Assembly (NCBI GenBank): GCA_002753135.1 | Contig: PDZV01000005.1 | Coordinates: 1-63,547 of the forward strand | Length of the DNA: 63,547 nt | Direction: 5' to 3' | Origin: Magnetococcales bacterium WMHbinv6 | GTDB lineage: Bacteria > Pseudomonadota > Magnetococcia > Magnetococcales > Magnetaquicoccaceae | Shown here: piece after piece, positions 9,201 to 17,793 of the stretch | Layout of the letters: each line of letters starts with the position of its first letter | Position numbering within the stretch: the first letter of the stretch is position 1 | Made by a program: the position numbers and the translations under genes | The notes under the pieces: generated by a model | The model's input: the letters and a program-made list of their open reading frames with translations, nothing else | The model's database searches: none | Told to the model about the DNA's origin: nothing

Positions 9201-10427
9201 GACCGCCGTGCCGGGCAACCGTTTGTCCAGCCACGGGTTGGCATCGTTGATGCCGACGATAAAATTTTGCTGGCAGGCGTGTTGGATGGGATCACTCCAG
9301 CTGGTCAAGACGGGAAAGCCATCTTTTTGGCTATCGCTCAGGCCGGAAGCATATTCCGGTGTCGGGCCGCGATGTTTAAAATAGTTGAGACACTCATAGA
9401 ACAGTTCGCCAACCGGATCATACGATTTGTAGCCGTTGGCACCAAATTTGTTCAGATAGTTGATCACTCCGGAATCGTTGACCCCGGCACCCAGGGTGAC
9501 CTGATCCGGATTGGCACGCAACAGGCCGTCGCTGCCGAATTCGGCGTTGGGGTTGCTTTCCAGTCCGCCGCCCGCTGCCGGTCGCCAGGGGCCGACATAT
9601 TTCATATTGGCACGCAACACGCCACCATGGCGGCTCATGCTGTTGTCCCGACTGTAGCTCATCAGGGCAAAACGCATGCGATAGGCATTGTTTTGAATCA
9701 AACCCTGCGGTTTGAAGTAGCTGCTGTAGGGGACACAGTTTTCTTCCAGCGCCACCGTGCTGCTGCACACTTTGACCCGGGCATAGAGGTTGGCCGCCTT
9801 TTGGCTGCCGCCCCAACTGGTGCCGATGTCGAATTGATAATTGTGGTTGTAGATATAAATTTTGCTGTCGCTGTAGGGTGTCACCGTCGAGGGGGCCACA
9901 TTGACGGAACTGGCGATCATTTTGACCGGATACCAGCTGTCTCCCTGGCCCAAGGCCATGTTGGCCCGTTCCAGAACGGTGAGGGTTGTGGTATCGGTTT
10001 GCCGGTTGCCGCCGGTCATCGCCCAGCGAAACTCATCGATGGCGGTCATGGTGGCCCAGTTGAGAAAATTGCCGCTCCACTGGCCGCTGCAGCGATGGCC
10101 GCTGGCCAGAGAGGCCGGTTCAAAGCGGTTGTTGCTGTAGGTGTAACATTTGTCCGGGTCAAAATAGCCGATATAGCTGTTGGCATGGCTGTAACAGATG
10201 CCCACGGTGCCACCATCGTTGATCCGACCGTTGCAGTCGCTGTTGTTGGGCTGGTCGTTGTAGGCTGCCCCCTGCATCGGGGTTTCGATGGAGAGGTTGA
10301 GCATGACGTTGGGATCAACCATGGCGGGCAGGGTCGGGGGCAGGGCGGCATAATCGGCGTTGCTTGCGCCATACACCGTTGGCGCAAGTATTGAGAGAAC
10401 AACGAGCAGGAGCAAAAATTTCGGCAT
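6252..10427 (-). CDS. pilY1: PilY1-type pilus tip adhesin / assembly protein
   Basis: A 1391-residue secreted protein. The start at 10427 is chosen because it begins a clear signal peptide (MPKFLLLLVVLSILAPTVYG) and lies 4 bp after pilX; a longer frame would overlap pilX. The C-terminal half is the PilY1 beta-propeller domain (VYVGANDGLLHAFNSG; VVLDITNPESPP). Several Asp-rich calcium-loop-like segments occur (DGNSNGRLDD, DLDNNGTPD, DSNGDGNNE), consistent with calcium-controlled pilus function in this family. I see no obvious von Willebrand A MIDAS motif in the N-terminal half, so this looks like the non-vWA type. PilY1 acts in pilus priming, adhesion and surface sensing. Confidence 0.9.
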   Translation of the reverse strand: MPKFLLLLVVLSILAPTVYGASNADYAALPPTLPAMVDPNVMLNLSIETPMQGAAYNDQPNNSDCNGRINDGGTVGICYSHANSYIGYFDPDKCYTYSNNRFEPASLASGHRCSGQWSGNFLNWATMTAIDEFRWAMTGGNRQTDTTTLTVLERANMALGQGDSWYPVKMIASSVNVAPSTVTPYSDSKIYIYNHNYQFDIGTSWGGSQKAANLYARVKVCSSTVALEENCVPYSSYFKPQGLIQNNAYRMRFALMSYSRDNSMSRHGGVLRANMKYVGPWRPAAGGGLESNPNAEFGSDGLLRANPDQVTLGAGVNDSGVINYLNKFGANGYKSYDPVGELFYECLNYFKHRGPTPEYASGLSDSQKDGFPVLTSWSDPIQHACQQNFIVGINDANPWLDKRLPGTAVTSNRYFGGSSRLLAQDANDFGNPGNADPDINATSWTNLVGDLEGLTGSAQCIGCTATTCDMQANNKVINALGRVFGSCPYPGKENSYYIAGLAYYARTQDLRADWSGKQSLSAFMVDTQEYSATPLVGRMNMLWLAGKYGGFKEQDYQDSNGDGNNEEPNLATEWDADGDGQPDHYVLATDPSKLVDGLNRAFADIMERISAGTSASVVANSYTGTGAVYQALYNPKVNANGRQMQWGGVLHALFIDDQSRFREDGNSNGRLDDCLSDPVVDIYYDALNKQTKIRRYSTAADCNTSGASYQELEIEQLRPLWDARNMLARVSNLTSQRNYATQTASTGRHITTWIDSNNNGQVESGEQINLDSSQFASTARYTFLRATSSTEASNIVNFIRGQEISGFRSRTIDYNNSGTLKVWRLGDIVHSTPVAVAAPGETYGSRYDQLYRDSSYATFRNQYAKRRQVVYVGANDGLLHAFNSGFWNESSKSFATTQGTALAHALGDELWAYAPFNLLPHLKWLTRLDYSHVYYMDGSPIAFDANIFTPDSDHPGGWGTVLVAGMGLGGGNFDLDNNGTPDTRSAYVVLDITNPESPPKLLAEITHPALGFTVSQPALLVRRAPAADGNWNNPQYNEWRLAFGSGPTQLATVTSNQNGQLFVYDLRTRNWMSGFAPYDLGNMAGAASNNSGIATSFIPAVTSIDWNLDFTTDALYFGSDGLQSSNLSQSGRLFRMDWSNWNAPTVTSLFNPGKPFAAPPLAVRDSTGNHWLLAGSGRLWSTADNGSVSGQTLYGLKAIDSSSEIASSTLQNVTGLLVTSRQTLLDTQAVLASLSPPVNDYEALEQTIQAGNGWYKTLNTTGTTPSERSLSAIKQIERLATFTLYTPPSNTCEAEGSSSLNVLCYTTGTACPPAALNTTAVSVGGITTNDVVVGSVSIGTGIASAPVIHRGNSSNPTLITQSSTGALTRTTVSLPSPPNGRIAWREVDWDH

Positions 10428-10431
10428 GGTC

Positions 10432-11067
10432 TTATCTCGCCGCCAGATAGTAGAGGGGTAGCCCTGGCAGGGGGGTGTTGGCTGCCAGCGTGGCCGGATT
10501 GCAGGGGGTGCAGGTGGGATCCACCACCCGGGTGACCACATAGATCGATTGCAGCATGACCTGGGCCTCTGTGGTACCGCCGCTGCCCAAGGCGGTAATC
10601 CGGTAGGCCCGTTGCGGCAGATCGCTGGCACCCGGATTGGCATCCAACCAGCTTTTTGTGGCATATTCGCACAGATCTTCAATAATATATTTCGGTCGGC
10701 TGACGGTGCCGCGCAGATCGATGCTGTCGGTTTGATGGCGTCCGGCCTGATTCCAGACATCCAGGCTCACGTCGCTCCAGCGCGGCTTGCTGGGGCACCC
10801 TTGTGTACAAAAACCGTTGTTGCACTGGTCGGTAAAGGTGGGATGGCTGCTGCTGACATGGCGTTCCCCAGCCAGCAGGGCGGCCTCGGCGGCCATCATC
10901 GCCAATTGCCGGTCCCGGCTGTTGCGTACCATTTTTTCCTGCATGGCCGACTGACGCATGGATCCCAGGCCGAGCAGGGTAAGAACCAGCAACAAAATCA
11001 ACGCCACCACCAACACGGAACCCTTTTGCGGCGATGGCAGAGAGAAAGTGGGAGAAAGGGTGGTCAT
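10432..11067 (-). CDS. pilX: PilX-type minor pilin
   Basis: A 211-residue protein with a prepilin-like N-terminus in which QKGSVLVVALILLLVLTLLG follows a short basic leader. It then has the PilX_N helix with the family's Arg/Glu-rich QEKMVRNSRDRQLAM segment. The rest is a poorly conserved globular domain with several Cys. Minor pilins PilV, PilW, PilX and PilE form the priming complex with PilY1. It sits 5 bp after pilW and 4 bp before pilY1. Confidence 0.85.
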   Translation of the reverse strand: MTTLSPTFSLPSPQKGSVLVVALILLLVLTLLGLGSMRQSAMQEKMVRNSRDRQLAMMAAEAALLAGERHVSSSHPTFTDQCNNGFCTQGCPSKPRWSDVSLDVWNQAGRHQTDSIDLRGTVSRPKYIIEDLCEYATKSWLDANPGASDLPQRAYRITALGSGGTTEAQVMLQSIYVVTRVVDPTCTPCNPATLAANTPLPGLPLYYLAAR

Positions 11068-11072
11068 GGCCT

Positions 11073-12155
11073 TCAGTCGCGCAATTGAATGGTGGAGGTG
11101 GCGACCAGGCGGAGTCGACGGTCGAGCGGATGGCTGGCGGTGCCGACCACCGGGGTGATGGCGGTGTCGGCAACGGTGTAGGTGGTGTTATCGTTTTGTG
11201 AGCGGATCAGATCGTCGCTCTGCAACAGCAGGCCGATGCGCACACTGACAATCTCCTGCCAGGCGTTGGCGGCATCGACCGCGTCGGCGGTCAGATAGTG
11301 ATTGGCCACCCGGTCGCCGTCGTTGTCCCGGCCATAAAGAATCTGCAGATTGGCCACCCCTTGCACCAGTTCGTTGCGCTGCAGGGTATCTCCCCGATTG
11401 AGCAGTTGCCAAAAGAGCGCCGGTTCACCATGGGTGCCCGTGCCGATGTAAAAGGCGATACTGCGCAGACGGCTCAAGGGGGTGCCGGGGGCATATTGAT
11501 ACCAGGCAGAGGCGCAGTTGCCGCTGCAGTCACCCCCCAGACAGGCGCTTTGATTGCCGATGGAACCCCCGGCAGCGCCATGGGTCAGTGTGCGGTTGCC
11601 ACCATCGGCCTGAATGATCTGAAACAGCGTGGTTTGCCGACAATCGCTGACCGAGACCAGTTCGTTGGGCTGCAGATCATGGCTTTGGGCCAGGGTGAAG
11701 CGGGCTGCACAGGCGTCGTGGCTGGTGATGGTCAACGGTTGATTGTCGATGGCGGTCAGCACGATCACGTCGCTGCCCGGCAGGGCCACTCCCTGCAAGC
11801 TGGCGGCAAGCGTGCCTGGGGTGAGATGATCATAGCCGCGCAAGCGGTTGTTGATGATCCAGGAGAGGGAGTGCGGGCTGTTGAGTTGATTGACAGGTGT
11901 GGTTTGCGCCGTGCAGCCCCAATAGCCGGTCATGCGGATCTCTCTGGAGAGCAGTTCCATGGCCAGGCGTCCGTTTTCCTGCAGGCGGGCGAGTTGATCG
12001 TTCAGGGTGTAGGTCTGCTTCGCGCTGGCAAAAATGGTCAACAAACCGGAGAGCAGCAACAAACCAATGGTCAGGGCAATCATCAGCTCCAGCAGAGAAA
12101 AGCCGGCATTTGCTTTTGGCCACCGTTTGGTGCCAGACTGCGCTCTCCTGTTCAC
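11073..12155 (-). CDS. pilW: PilW-type minor pilin
   Basis: About 360 residues. A GTG start at 12155 overlaps the pilV stop by 4 bp and has GGAG about 9 bases upstream. This puts the prepilin site (ANAG^FSLLELMIALTIGLLLLSG) near residue 18. A longer upstream frame exists but lies inside pilV. The mature part begins with the PilW hallmark, a helix followed by QENGRLAMELLSREIRMTGYWGC. The C-terminal domain is Cys-containing and beta-rich. Confidence 0.86.
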   Translation of the reverse strand: MNRRAQSGTKRWPKANAGFSLLELMIALTIGLLLLSGLLTIFASAKQTYTLNDQLARLQENGRLAMELLSREIRMTGYWGCTAQTTPVNQLNSPHSLSWIINNRLRGYDHLTPGTLAASLQGVALPGSDVIVLTAIDNQPLTITSHDACAARFTLAQSHDLQPNELVSVSDCRQTTLFQIIQADGGNRTLTHGAAGGSIGNQSACLGGDCSGNCASAWYQYAPGTPLSRLRSIAFYIGTGTHGEPALFWQLLNRGDTLQRNELVQGVANLQILYGRDNDGDRVANHYLTADAVDAANAWQEIVSVRIGLLLQSDDLIRSQNDNTTYTVADTAITPVVGTASHPLDRRLRLVATSTIQLRD

Positions 12156-12634
12156 AGCTCGGCACTCCAGGAGAAGGTTGTATAATCGGCGCTGTTTCCT
12201 TTGCGGTTGTCGTTCCAGCGGATGGCAATGCTGACCAACCGTTCCATGCCGCCGGAAGGGAGCAGATTGATTTCGCCGCTGCCATCGGGCAGCAAGGTGG
12301 ACAGATCCTGTTTCCATTGCGCCAGATCATAGAGAACCAATTGTGCGGCGGAGCAGCTGATGTTGCGGCAATCGGGCGGGGAGACGATCATGCTGTCATG
12401 GCTGGTGGTATAGGCACCGGCGCTGGCCAGAGAACGATTGGCCCGCATCCGCTCCAGAATATCGTTGGTGAGCAGCAGGGCCTGACTGCGCAACAGGGCG
12501 CTGTGGTTGAACTGAATGGCGGCCATCTGCAGTCGGGCCAGACCCAGCAGTCCGACCGAGAGGATAACCAGGGTAATCAGCACCTCCAGTAAGGTAAAGC
12601 CAGAGTGGTGTCGCAGCGGGTGGTTCATGAGCAA
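12152..12634 (-). CDS. pilV: PilV-type minor pilin
   Basis: A 160-residue prepilin with leader MLMNHPLRHHSG and mature start FTLLEVLITLVILSVGLLGLARLQ, typical of PilV. An internal ATG two codons later (12628) is an alternative start. It overlaps fimT by about 10 bp and pilW by 4 bp, so translation is probably coupled. It belongs to the pilus-priming minor pilin set. Confidence 0.86.
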   Translation of the reverse strand: MLMNHPLRHHSGFTLLEVLITLVILSVGLLGLARLQMAAIQFNHSALLRSQALLLTNDILERMRANRSLASAGAYTTSHDSMIVSPPDCRNISCSAAQLVLYDLAQWKQDLSTLLPDGSGEINLLPSGGMERLVSIAIRWNDNRKGNSADYTTFSWSAEL

Positions 12635-13182
12635 TAGAGATCCTGGCCCAGGTCGTCTTCGGCGATGCCATTGTGGTTGCTGTCGCGGGCGGTGATGATC
12701 CGTCCCGAGCTGTTGACGATCAGGGCGCGTGCGTAACGGGTGCCACGGCTATCACAGAAGGTCCAGGTTCCGGCATGGGCCGGGCTGAATCCGCGCGCGT
12801 TGAATTGAATGCGATCCGAGTTGTTGCCACTGCTCAAGGCATAGCGCAGGGTTACCCGCCCCTCCAGGGAGGGATAATTTTGTAGCGGGGTGGCACCGAC
12901 AAGGATGATCCAGCCATCCTGCCAGGATCCACCACAGGTCAGGCCGTTGTTGGAACTGCACAGAGTGATGCTGCTGCCCCGCTTCACCGCTTCGCTGCGG
13001 GCCAGTTGCAGGGCACCGGTGAGCAGATTGCTGTAGGTGGTCAGGCGGTTTTCCTGCACCAGGGTGGTCAGCGAGGGGAGCGCCAGGGCCACCAGCACCG
13101 CCAGTATTGCCAGCGCCACCAACATTTCCGTCAGAGTATAACCCATTTCCCTGTTTAAGGAGTCGGGTTGGCAAGCCGACAT
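12625..13182 (-). CDS. fimT: FimT/GspH-type minor pilin
   Basis: A 185-residue pseudopilin. The cleavage site follows NREMG, and the mature N-terminus is YTLTEMLVALAILAVLVALALPS with Glu5. The C-terminal GspH domain contains paired Cys (LCSS...TCGG, FCDSRG). GspH/FimT proteins are low-abundance pilins; some bind DNA during natural transformation, but that cannot be concluded here. First gene of the minus-strand pilus operon. Confidence 0.86.
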   Translation of the reverse strand: MSACQPDSLNREMGYTLTEMLVALAILAVLVALALPSLTTLVQENRLTTYSNLLTGALQLARSEAVKRGSSITLCSSNNGLTCGGSWQDGWIILVGATPLQNYPSLEGRVTLRYALSSGNNSDRIQFNARGFSPAHAGTWTFCDSRGTRYARALIVNSSGRIITARDSNHNGIAEDDLGQDLYCS

Positions 13183-13299
13183 TTTGCGTGTTCCTTGCTC
13201 TGAAAGATAAACAAACCCAATGGTTGACCTGCCTGTATCATAGCATGGGCCCCTGCTGCGGAGAAAGCGGAGAATCTGTCGGCAAGCGGTAGTTTTTTG

Positions 13300-13329
13300 T
13301 TTACAGTACTGTTTTTGCTCTGTTAGAAT
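13300..13329 (+). promoter_or_regulatory. Candidate sigma-70 promoter for the haem-c chemoreceptor gene
   Basis: TTTACA (13300-13305) and TAGAAT (13324-13329) each match the consensus at five of six positions, with an 18-bp spacer. The implied start of transcription is about 35-40 bases before the ATG at 13373. Confidence 0.45.
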
Positions 13330-13372
13330 AGAGAAAATTTGCCAAATATCAAAAATATTGCGGACAATTCAC

Positions 13373-14905
13373 ATGATGCAACTCCTGCGCAGAGGATCGA
13401 TTGGCATGCGTTTGCTACTGGTGGCCGGCATTGCCGGGGCCATCAGTCTGGCCGGAATGGGGGGCGTGGCCTTGCATCGTATGCGCACGGTTTTGTTGGA
13501 ACAACATGAACGCAGCATTCAGCAGATGACGGCCAGCACGACCCGTGGTCTGGAGGCGATCATGCTGGGAGGATCGGCAGAGAGTGCCCGTCATTATGCC
13601 AAGGGTTTGAAAGAGATTGCTGGCATTCAGGGTTTTCGTATCTTGCGTTTGGATGAAAAAGAGGCCTTTCAGGAAGGGGTGGTTACCGAGCCAGACCCGG
13701 ATGGATTTATGGGGTTGACGCGCTATGATGCCAACCGGGTCAGCCACTCCTTTGCCAAAGCGGTGGCAGCGGAGCAGTCGGTCCAGCAATTTACGGTTGC
13801 GGCAGACGGCACACCGCAGGTGCAGTATTGGGTGCCTTTGCTCAACAAGCCGGAGTGTCATGCCTGTCATGGGGCTGGGCACAAGGTGCGCGGGATGTTG
13901 CATTTGACCTTGTCGCTGAGTGATTTTGAACAGGGGATGCGGCGCACGCAGCTTGAGTTGGCGTTGACGGTATTGGTGGCGGTGGCCCTGCTGTTGGGCT
14001 TGTTGCGCACCATTTTTCGCCGATTGGTGACGCAGCCTTTGGCCGCGTTGCAACAAGTGATCGAAACCATTGCCGGAGGTGATTTGCGTCCCCGCCTGCG
14101 TGAGAGTGATGACCAGCGGGATGAAATTGCCCAGATAGGCCGATATTTGAACCGCATGGCCGATAATCTGGCCAACATCATTCGCACGGTCCATCAACAA
14201 TCGCAGGCGCTGACCGGGGGAATCGGCAATTTTTCCGCATTGCGGCAGCAGTTGGAAAAGGGCAGCGGCAACACCTCGGCGGTTTCCGAAGAGGTGGCCC
14301 GCTTCATGAAAATTATTATCGGCGGTATTTGGGAGAGTGTGGATCGTTCCAAAAAAACCGAGCAGGTGGCCCGATCGGCGGCGGAGAGTGCGGTCAAGGG
14401 GGGCGAATCGGTGCAGGAGACCATTCGTTCCATGAGTCAGGCTGTGCAAAAAATGGAAGTCATTCAAGAAATTGCCCGGCAAACCAACCTGTTGGCACTC
14501 AATGCCGCCATTGAGGCAGCGCGAACCGGAGAGGCGGGCAAAGGGTTTGCCGTCGTTGCCGGTGAGGTGCGCAAACTGGCGGAAAGAAGTCGGGAAGCGG
14601 CGCAAGAAATCGGTTCAATGATGACCAACACCATGCAAACCGCCCGTGGTACCGGTGATGTCTTGGCGAAACTGGTGCCACAAATCAGTCGTACTGCCGA
14701 AGAGGTTCGTTTGATTGATCGCTTGTCGGGTGAACAGAACCAAAGCGCGCAAAAAATTGCCGATGCCGTGGCCCGCTTGGATCAAGTGGTGCAAAACAGT
14801 GTGCAGACTTCCAGCCGGGTCAGCGAAATTGCCAACGAGCTGATGAATGCAGCGGAACAACTGGAGGAGACCATTTGCGCCTTTCAGTTGGGGGATGAGG
14901 GGTAG
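13373..14905 (+). CDS. Methyl-accepting chemotaxis protein with a periplasmic c-type haem motif
   Basis: About 510 residues. TM1 is near residues 13-35 and TM2 near 191-213, with a HAMP domain next. The cytoplasmic signalling hairpin contains the conserved [18 protein letters not shown] core (here [15 protein letters not shown]). The roughly 155-residue periplasmic segment contains one haem attachment site, CHACH at 162-166, placed just before TM2. This resembles the c-haem sensor domains of Geobacter-type chemoreceptors that respond to redox state or small gases. An upstream TTG at 13358 would add five residues; ATG 13373 or 13376 is preferred. It is divergent from the pilus operon. Confidence 0.9.
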   Translation: MMQLLRRGSIGMRLLLVAGIAGAISLAGMGGVALHRMRTVLLEQHERSIQQMTASTTRGLEAIMLGGSAESARHYAKGLKEIAGIQGFRILRLDEKEAFQEGVVTEPDPDGFMGLTRYDANRVSHSFAKAVAAEQSVQQFTVAADGTPQVQYWVPLLNKPECHACHGAGHKVRGMLHLTLSLSDFEQGMRRTQLELALTVLVAVALLLGLLRTIFRRLVTQPLAALQQVIETIAGGDLRPRLRESDDQRDEIAQIGRYLNRMADNLANIIRTVHQQSQALTGGIGNFSALRQQLEKGSGNTSAVSEEVARFMKIIIGGIWESVDRSKKTEQVARSAAESAVKGGESVQETIRSMSQAVQKMEVIQEIARQTNLLALNAAIEAARTGEAGKGFAVVAGEVRKLAERSREAAQEIGSMMTNTMQTARGTGDVLAKLVPQISRTAEEVRLIDRLSGEQNQSAQKIADAVARLDQVVQNSVQTSSRVSEIANELMNAAEQLEETICAFQLGDEG

Positions 14906-15093
14906 GTGATGGCAATTAACGGCAATATTATATTTGTGAATGGGAGATAATGCACTTGCATCACGATGAGTTATACCGTTTTCTTCCCGTGAAAGTTCTG
15001 GATTCGTCGGGCTGAATCTGCTAGATTTCCTCTGCTTTGCCGTAGGGAGAGTCTGGTTGCCACTGTTGGCCGACAAGAGGGAGGGGATGGAGC

Positions 15094-16968
15094 ATGGGTT
15101 GGCGGGATTTGAGTGTCAGTAAAAAAATTCTGATTGGCTTGGGCAGTGTCATGATCCTGCTGATCGGGGTAAGCGTGTGGTCTTTGCGCGGCATCGGCGT
15201 GATGGTGAACAATGGGCTGGAGGTGGTGGAAGGTAACCGCTTGCGCAGTGAAATTTTGCAACGGGAGGTGGACCATCTCAACTGGGTCAACCGGGTCAGC
15301 ACCTTTATCAACGATGAAAAAGTGAGCGAAATTGGGGTGCAGTTGGATCATACCCAATGCGCTTTCGGCAAATGGTTTTATGGCGAGGGGCGGCGTCATG
15401 CCGAAACGCTGGTTCCCCCCTTGAAGGATATTTTGACCGCAGTGGAGGATCCGCACAAGCTGCTGCACGCCTCGGCGCGTAATATTCAGAAAGTTTTCAA
15501 GCGGGCCGATGCCAATTTGCCGGAATTTTTGGCCCAAAAAGAGACCGATCATCTGGCCTGGTCGGAAAAAATGCTCTCCACCATCCTGGCAGGTGAAAAA
15601 GATTTGACCGTCCAGATTGACCCGACCCAGTGTGCCATGGGCAAATTTATTTATGGTGAGGGCGGCAAAAAAATGGTCGAGTCGGACGCGCAGCAGGCCG
15701 AATTGATGAAAGAGATGGAACCGGCCCACCGTCGTCTGCATGCCACCGGTGAAAAAGTGCGTGACGCCTTGCGGGCGGGTAATGTGGAGTTGGCCAAGGC
15801 GCTCTACCAAAAAGATGTACAAGCGGAACTGGCGGCAGTACGTGGCCATTTGAAAAAAATGCAGGAGACAGCCCGCAACGCGCTGCAGGGGAAAAAAGAG
15901 GCAGAACGCATTTTTGCCACCGAGACACAACCGCAACTGGCCGCCTTGAAGACCCATTTTCACAACCTGGAAAAGACCACCCGCGATCATATTCTTTCCG
16001 AAGAGCAGATGCTCAATCAGGCGACCCAGATCCGCACGGTGTTGATCACGGTGGTGCTGGTTGCCATTCTGGTGGCGCTGTTGATGAGCGTGATCATTCC
16101 CCGTGCCATCGTCAAGCCGATTTTGGCCTCCTTGGGGTTTGCCGAAGATGTGGCGCAAGGCAATCTCTGTTGCAAACTTGCATCGCGCCAGCAGGATGAG
16201 TCGGGCCGTCTGGTGCAGGCGCTCAACAGGATGGTTGAGCGTTTGCAGAAGGTGGTGGGGGAGGTCAATACCACCGCCAACAGTGTGGCTGATGGCAGTC
16301 ACGAACTTTCCGATAGTGCCCAGACCATGGCACAGGGAGCGATCGAACAGGCCGCCTCCATCGAGGAGACCTCTGCGGCCATGGAAGAGATGTCGGCCAG
16401 CATTCGCCGCAATACGGAAAATGCCCAGGCTACCGAACAGATTGCCTTGCAGGCTTCGGCAAGTGCCCAGGAGGGAGGCAAGTCGGTTGCCGAGGCGATG
16501 GCAGCGATGAAGGAGATTGCCAGCAAAATTTCGATTATCGAAGAGATTGCCCGCCAGACCAACCTGTTGGCGCTCAACGCGGCCATTGAGGCAGCCCGGG
16601 CGGGTGAACATGGCAAAGGGTTTGCCGTGGTGGCTGCCGAGGTGCGCAAACTGGCCGAACGCAGCCAGAATGCTGCCGGAGAAATATCCCAGTTATCCGT
16701 CTCCAGTGTGACTGTGGCCGAAAAAGCGGGTGCCGTGATGAGCCGACTGGTGCCGGATATTCAGCGCACCGCCGAGTTGGTACAAGAGATTGCCGTGGCC
16801 AGTCGCGAACAAAACCAGGGTACGGCACAGATCAATCTGGCCATTCAGCAGTTGGACAAGGTCATTCAAAAGAATGCGGGTGCCAGTGAAGAGATGTCGG
16901 CTTCGGCGGATGAGTTGGCCAGTTTGGCCGGGGCGTTGCGGGAGACGATGCGCTTTTTCAAAACCTGA
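15094..16968 (+). CDS. Methyl-accepting chemotaxis protein with two tandem CZB-like zinc-binding modules
   Basis: 624 residues. TM1 is near 11-32 and TM2 near 312-334, followed by HAMP and a full signalling domain ([26 protein letters not shown]). Between the two membrane helices are two consecutive copies of a CZB-like pattern. Copy one, about 58-130, has [14 protein letters not shown] and a paired His (PHKLLHA). Copy two, about 140-215, has [13 protein letters not shown] and AHRRLHA. CZB domains bind zinc through three His and one Cys and can sense zinc or oxidants such as HOCl. The tandem, apparently periplasmic placement is unusual. The C-terminus ends soon after the signalling domain without a pentapeptide tether. 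Confidence 0.9.
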   Translation: MGWRDLSVSKKILIGLGSVMILLIGVSVWSLRGIGVMVNNGLEVVEGNRLRSEILQREVDHLNWVNRVSTFINDEKVSEIGVQLDHTQCAFGKWFYGEGRRHAETLVPPLKDILTAVEDPHKLLHASARNIQKVFKRADANLPEFLAQKETDHLAWSEKMLSTILAGEKDLTVQIDPTQCAMGKFIYGEGGKKMVESDAQQAELMKEMEPAHRRLHATGEKVRDALRAGNVELAKALYQKDVQAELAAVRGHLKKMQETARNALQGKKEAERIFATETQPQLAALKTHFHNLEKTTRDHILSEEQMLNQATQIRTVLITVVLVAILVALLMSVIIPRAIVKPILASLGFAEDVAQGNLCCKLASRQQDESGRLVQALNRMVERLQKVVGEVNTTANSVADGSHELSDSAQTMAQGAIEQAASIEETSAAMEEMSASIRRNTENAQATEQIALQASASAQEGGKSVAEAMAAMKEIASKISIIEEIARQTNLLALNAAIEAARAGEHGKGFAVVAAEVRKLAERSQNAAGEISQLSVSSVTVAEKAGAVMSRLVPDIQRTAELVQEIAVASREQNQGTAQINLAIQQLDKVIQKNAGASEEMSASADELASLAGALRETMRFFKT

Positions 16969-16988
16969 ACAACCAAGGGTGGGGGGAG

Positions 16989-17558
16989 TCAGCGGGCCAA
17001 CTCTGGCACGATGACTCCCATGCGGCGGATGATCTGCGGGTCGTTGTGGGTTTTGGCCAGCAAAATGGCCCCCTCAAACAAATTTACCACCGCTTCTGCT
17101 TGCAACGTTGCCTGGCTGCTGCCCGCCTCGTCCAACACTGTCGCCACCCGCTGGCGCAAGGCGGTAAATATTTCGACCAGGGCATGGCGCAACGGCTCAT
17201 CATGGCCGCTCATCTCCAGGGCCAGATTGCCGAAAGGACACCCTTTGACAAATCCGCTCTCGCGCTGAAACTCCTCTTGCAGTACCGCTGCCATATGGAA
17301 CAGACGTATCAACCGTTCAACAGCAGGCAGATCATTGGCCAGGGCCTGATCGAGAAATTGATCGGAAAATTGACGGAAACGTTCCACAACCGCCAGGGCC
17401 AAGGCGCTCTTGGAAGCAAAAAAGTGGTAGAAGCTCCCTTTGCGCACCCCGGCGCGCAAGCAAATATCCTGTACACCGGCCTGTGCATAACCCCCGGCAT
17501 GAATCAAGGCCATTCCGCTTTGAATGAGCCGCTCTTTGGCGTCGCTGGTTCGTCCCAT
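16989..17558 (-). CDS. TetR/AcrR-family transcriptional repressor
   Basis: 189 residues. The N-terminal TetR helix-turn-helix (residues 8-55) includes DICLRAGVRKGSFYHFFASKSAL. The C-terminal half resembles the TetR_C_6/AcuR-like group, with a CPFGNLALEM motif whose Cys may be redox or electrophile sensitive. It faces the PotD-like operon across about 235 bp that contain a palindromic operator and the gene's own promoter, so autoregulation and control of the divergent operon are likely. Its 3' end converges on the preceding chemoreceptor gene with a 20-bp gap. Confidence 0.88.
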   Translation of the reverse strand: MGRTSDAKERLIQSGMALIHAGGYAQAGVQDICLRAGVRKGSFYHFFASKSALALAVVERFRQFSDQFLDQALANDLPAVERLIRLFHMAAVLQEEFQRESGFVKGCPFGNLALEMSGHDEPLRHALVEIFTALRQRVATVLDEAGSSQATLQAEAVVNLFEGAILLAKTHNDPQIIRRMGVIVPELAR

Positions 17559-17618
17559 GGCAGCCGGTCGGTCACGTGTGCAGGCCTCGAATGAGAACAG
17601 GCCCTAAGATGCGAATGG

Positions 17619-17647
17619 GTGTAACAGAAGCGGGTGGTGGTTGTCAA
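17619..17647 (-). promoter_or_regulatory. Candidate promoter of the TetR gene
   Basis: On the minus strand an exact TTGACA (17642-17647) is followed by a 17-bp spacer and TTACAC (17619-17624). It directs transcription into the TetR gene, whose start codon lies about 60 bases downstream. Confidence 0.5.
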
Positions 17648-17660
17648 TTCTCTTTTTAGT

Positions 17661-17674
17661 TGACCGTCCGGTCA
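17661..17674. promoter_or_regulatory. Palindromic TetR-type operator
   Basis: TGACCG-TC-CGGTCA: perfect 6-bp half-sites around a 2-bp centre, 14 bp upstream of the -35 of the TetR gene and about 120 bp before the divergent PotD-like gene. ACCGnnCGGT cores are typical operators of AcuR/NemR-like TetR regulators. Confidence 0.6.
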
Positions 17675-17793
17675 TCAAAGGATGGTTGTACGAAGCTGGT
17701 GCAATAAATTGATTCTGCATTTTTTGCAGACTTGGTATAGTCTCTGTTGCTTTGCTACAATGTGCGCAGTGACACACCTTGAGGAGAGAGCCG

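Noticed and set aside
7281-10394. 1037-codon plus-strand open frame opposite pilY1
   Set aside because: It is fully antisense to a well-supported pilus gene. Its composition is Gly/Val/Ala/His-rich with no domain, as expected from codon bias on the other strand.
10428-10760. N-terminal extension of pilY1 upstream of 10427
   Set aside because: It lies within pilX and would bury a clear signal peptide; the start at 10427 follows the pilX stop by 4 bp.
14971-16611. 546-codon minus-strand open frame opposite the CZB chemoreceptor
   Set aside because: Antisense to a clear MCP; low-complexity Leu/His/Gly-rich translation without homology features.
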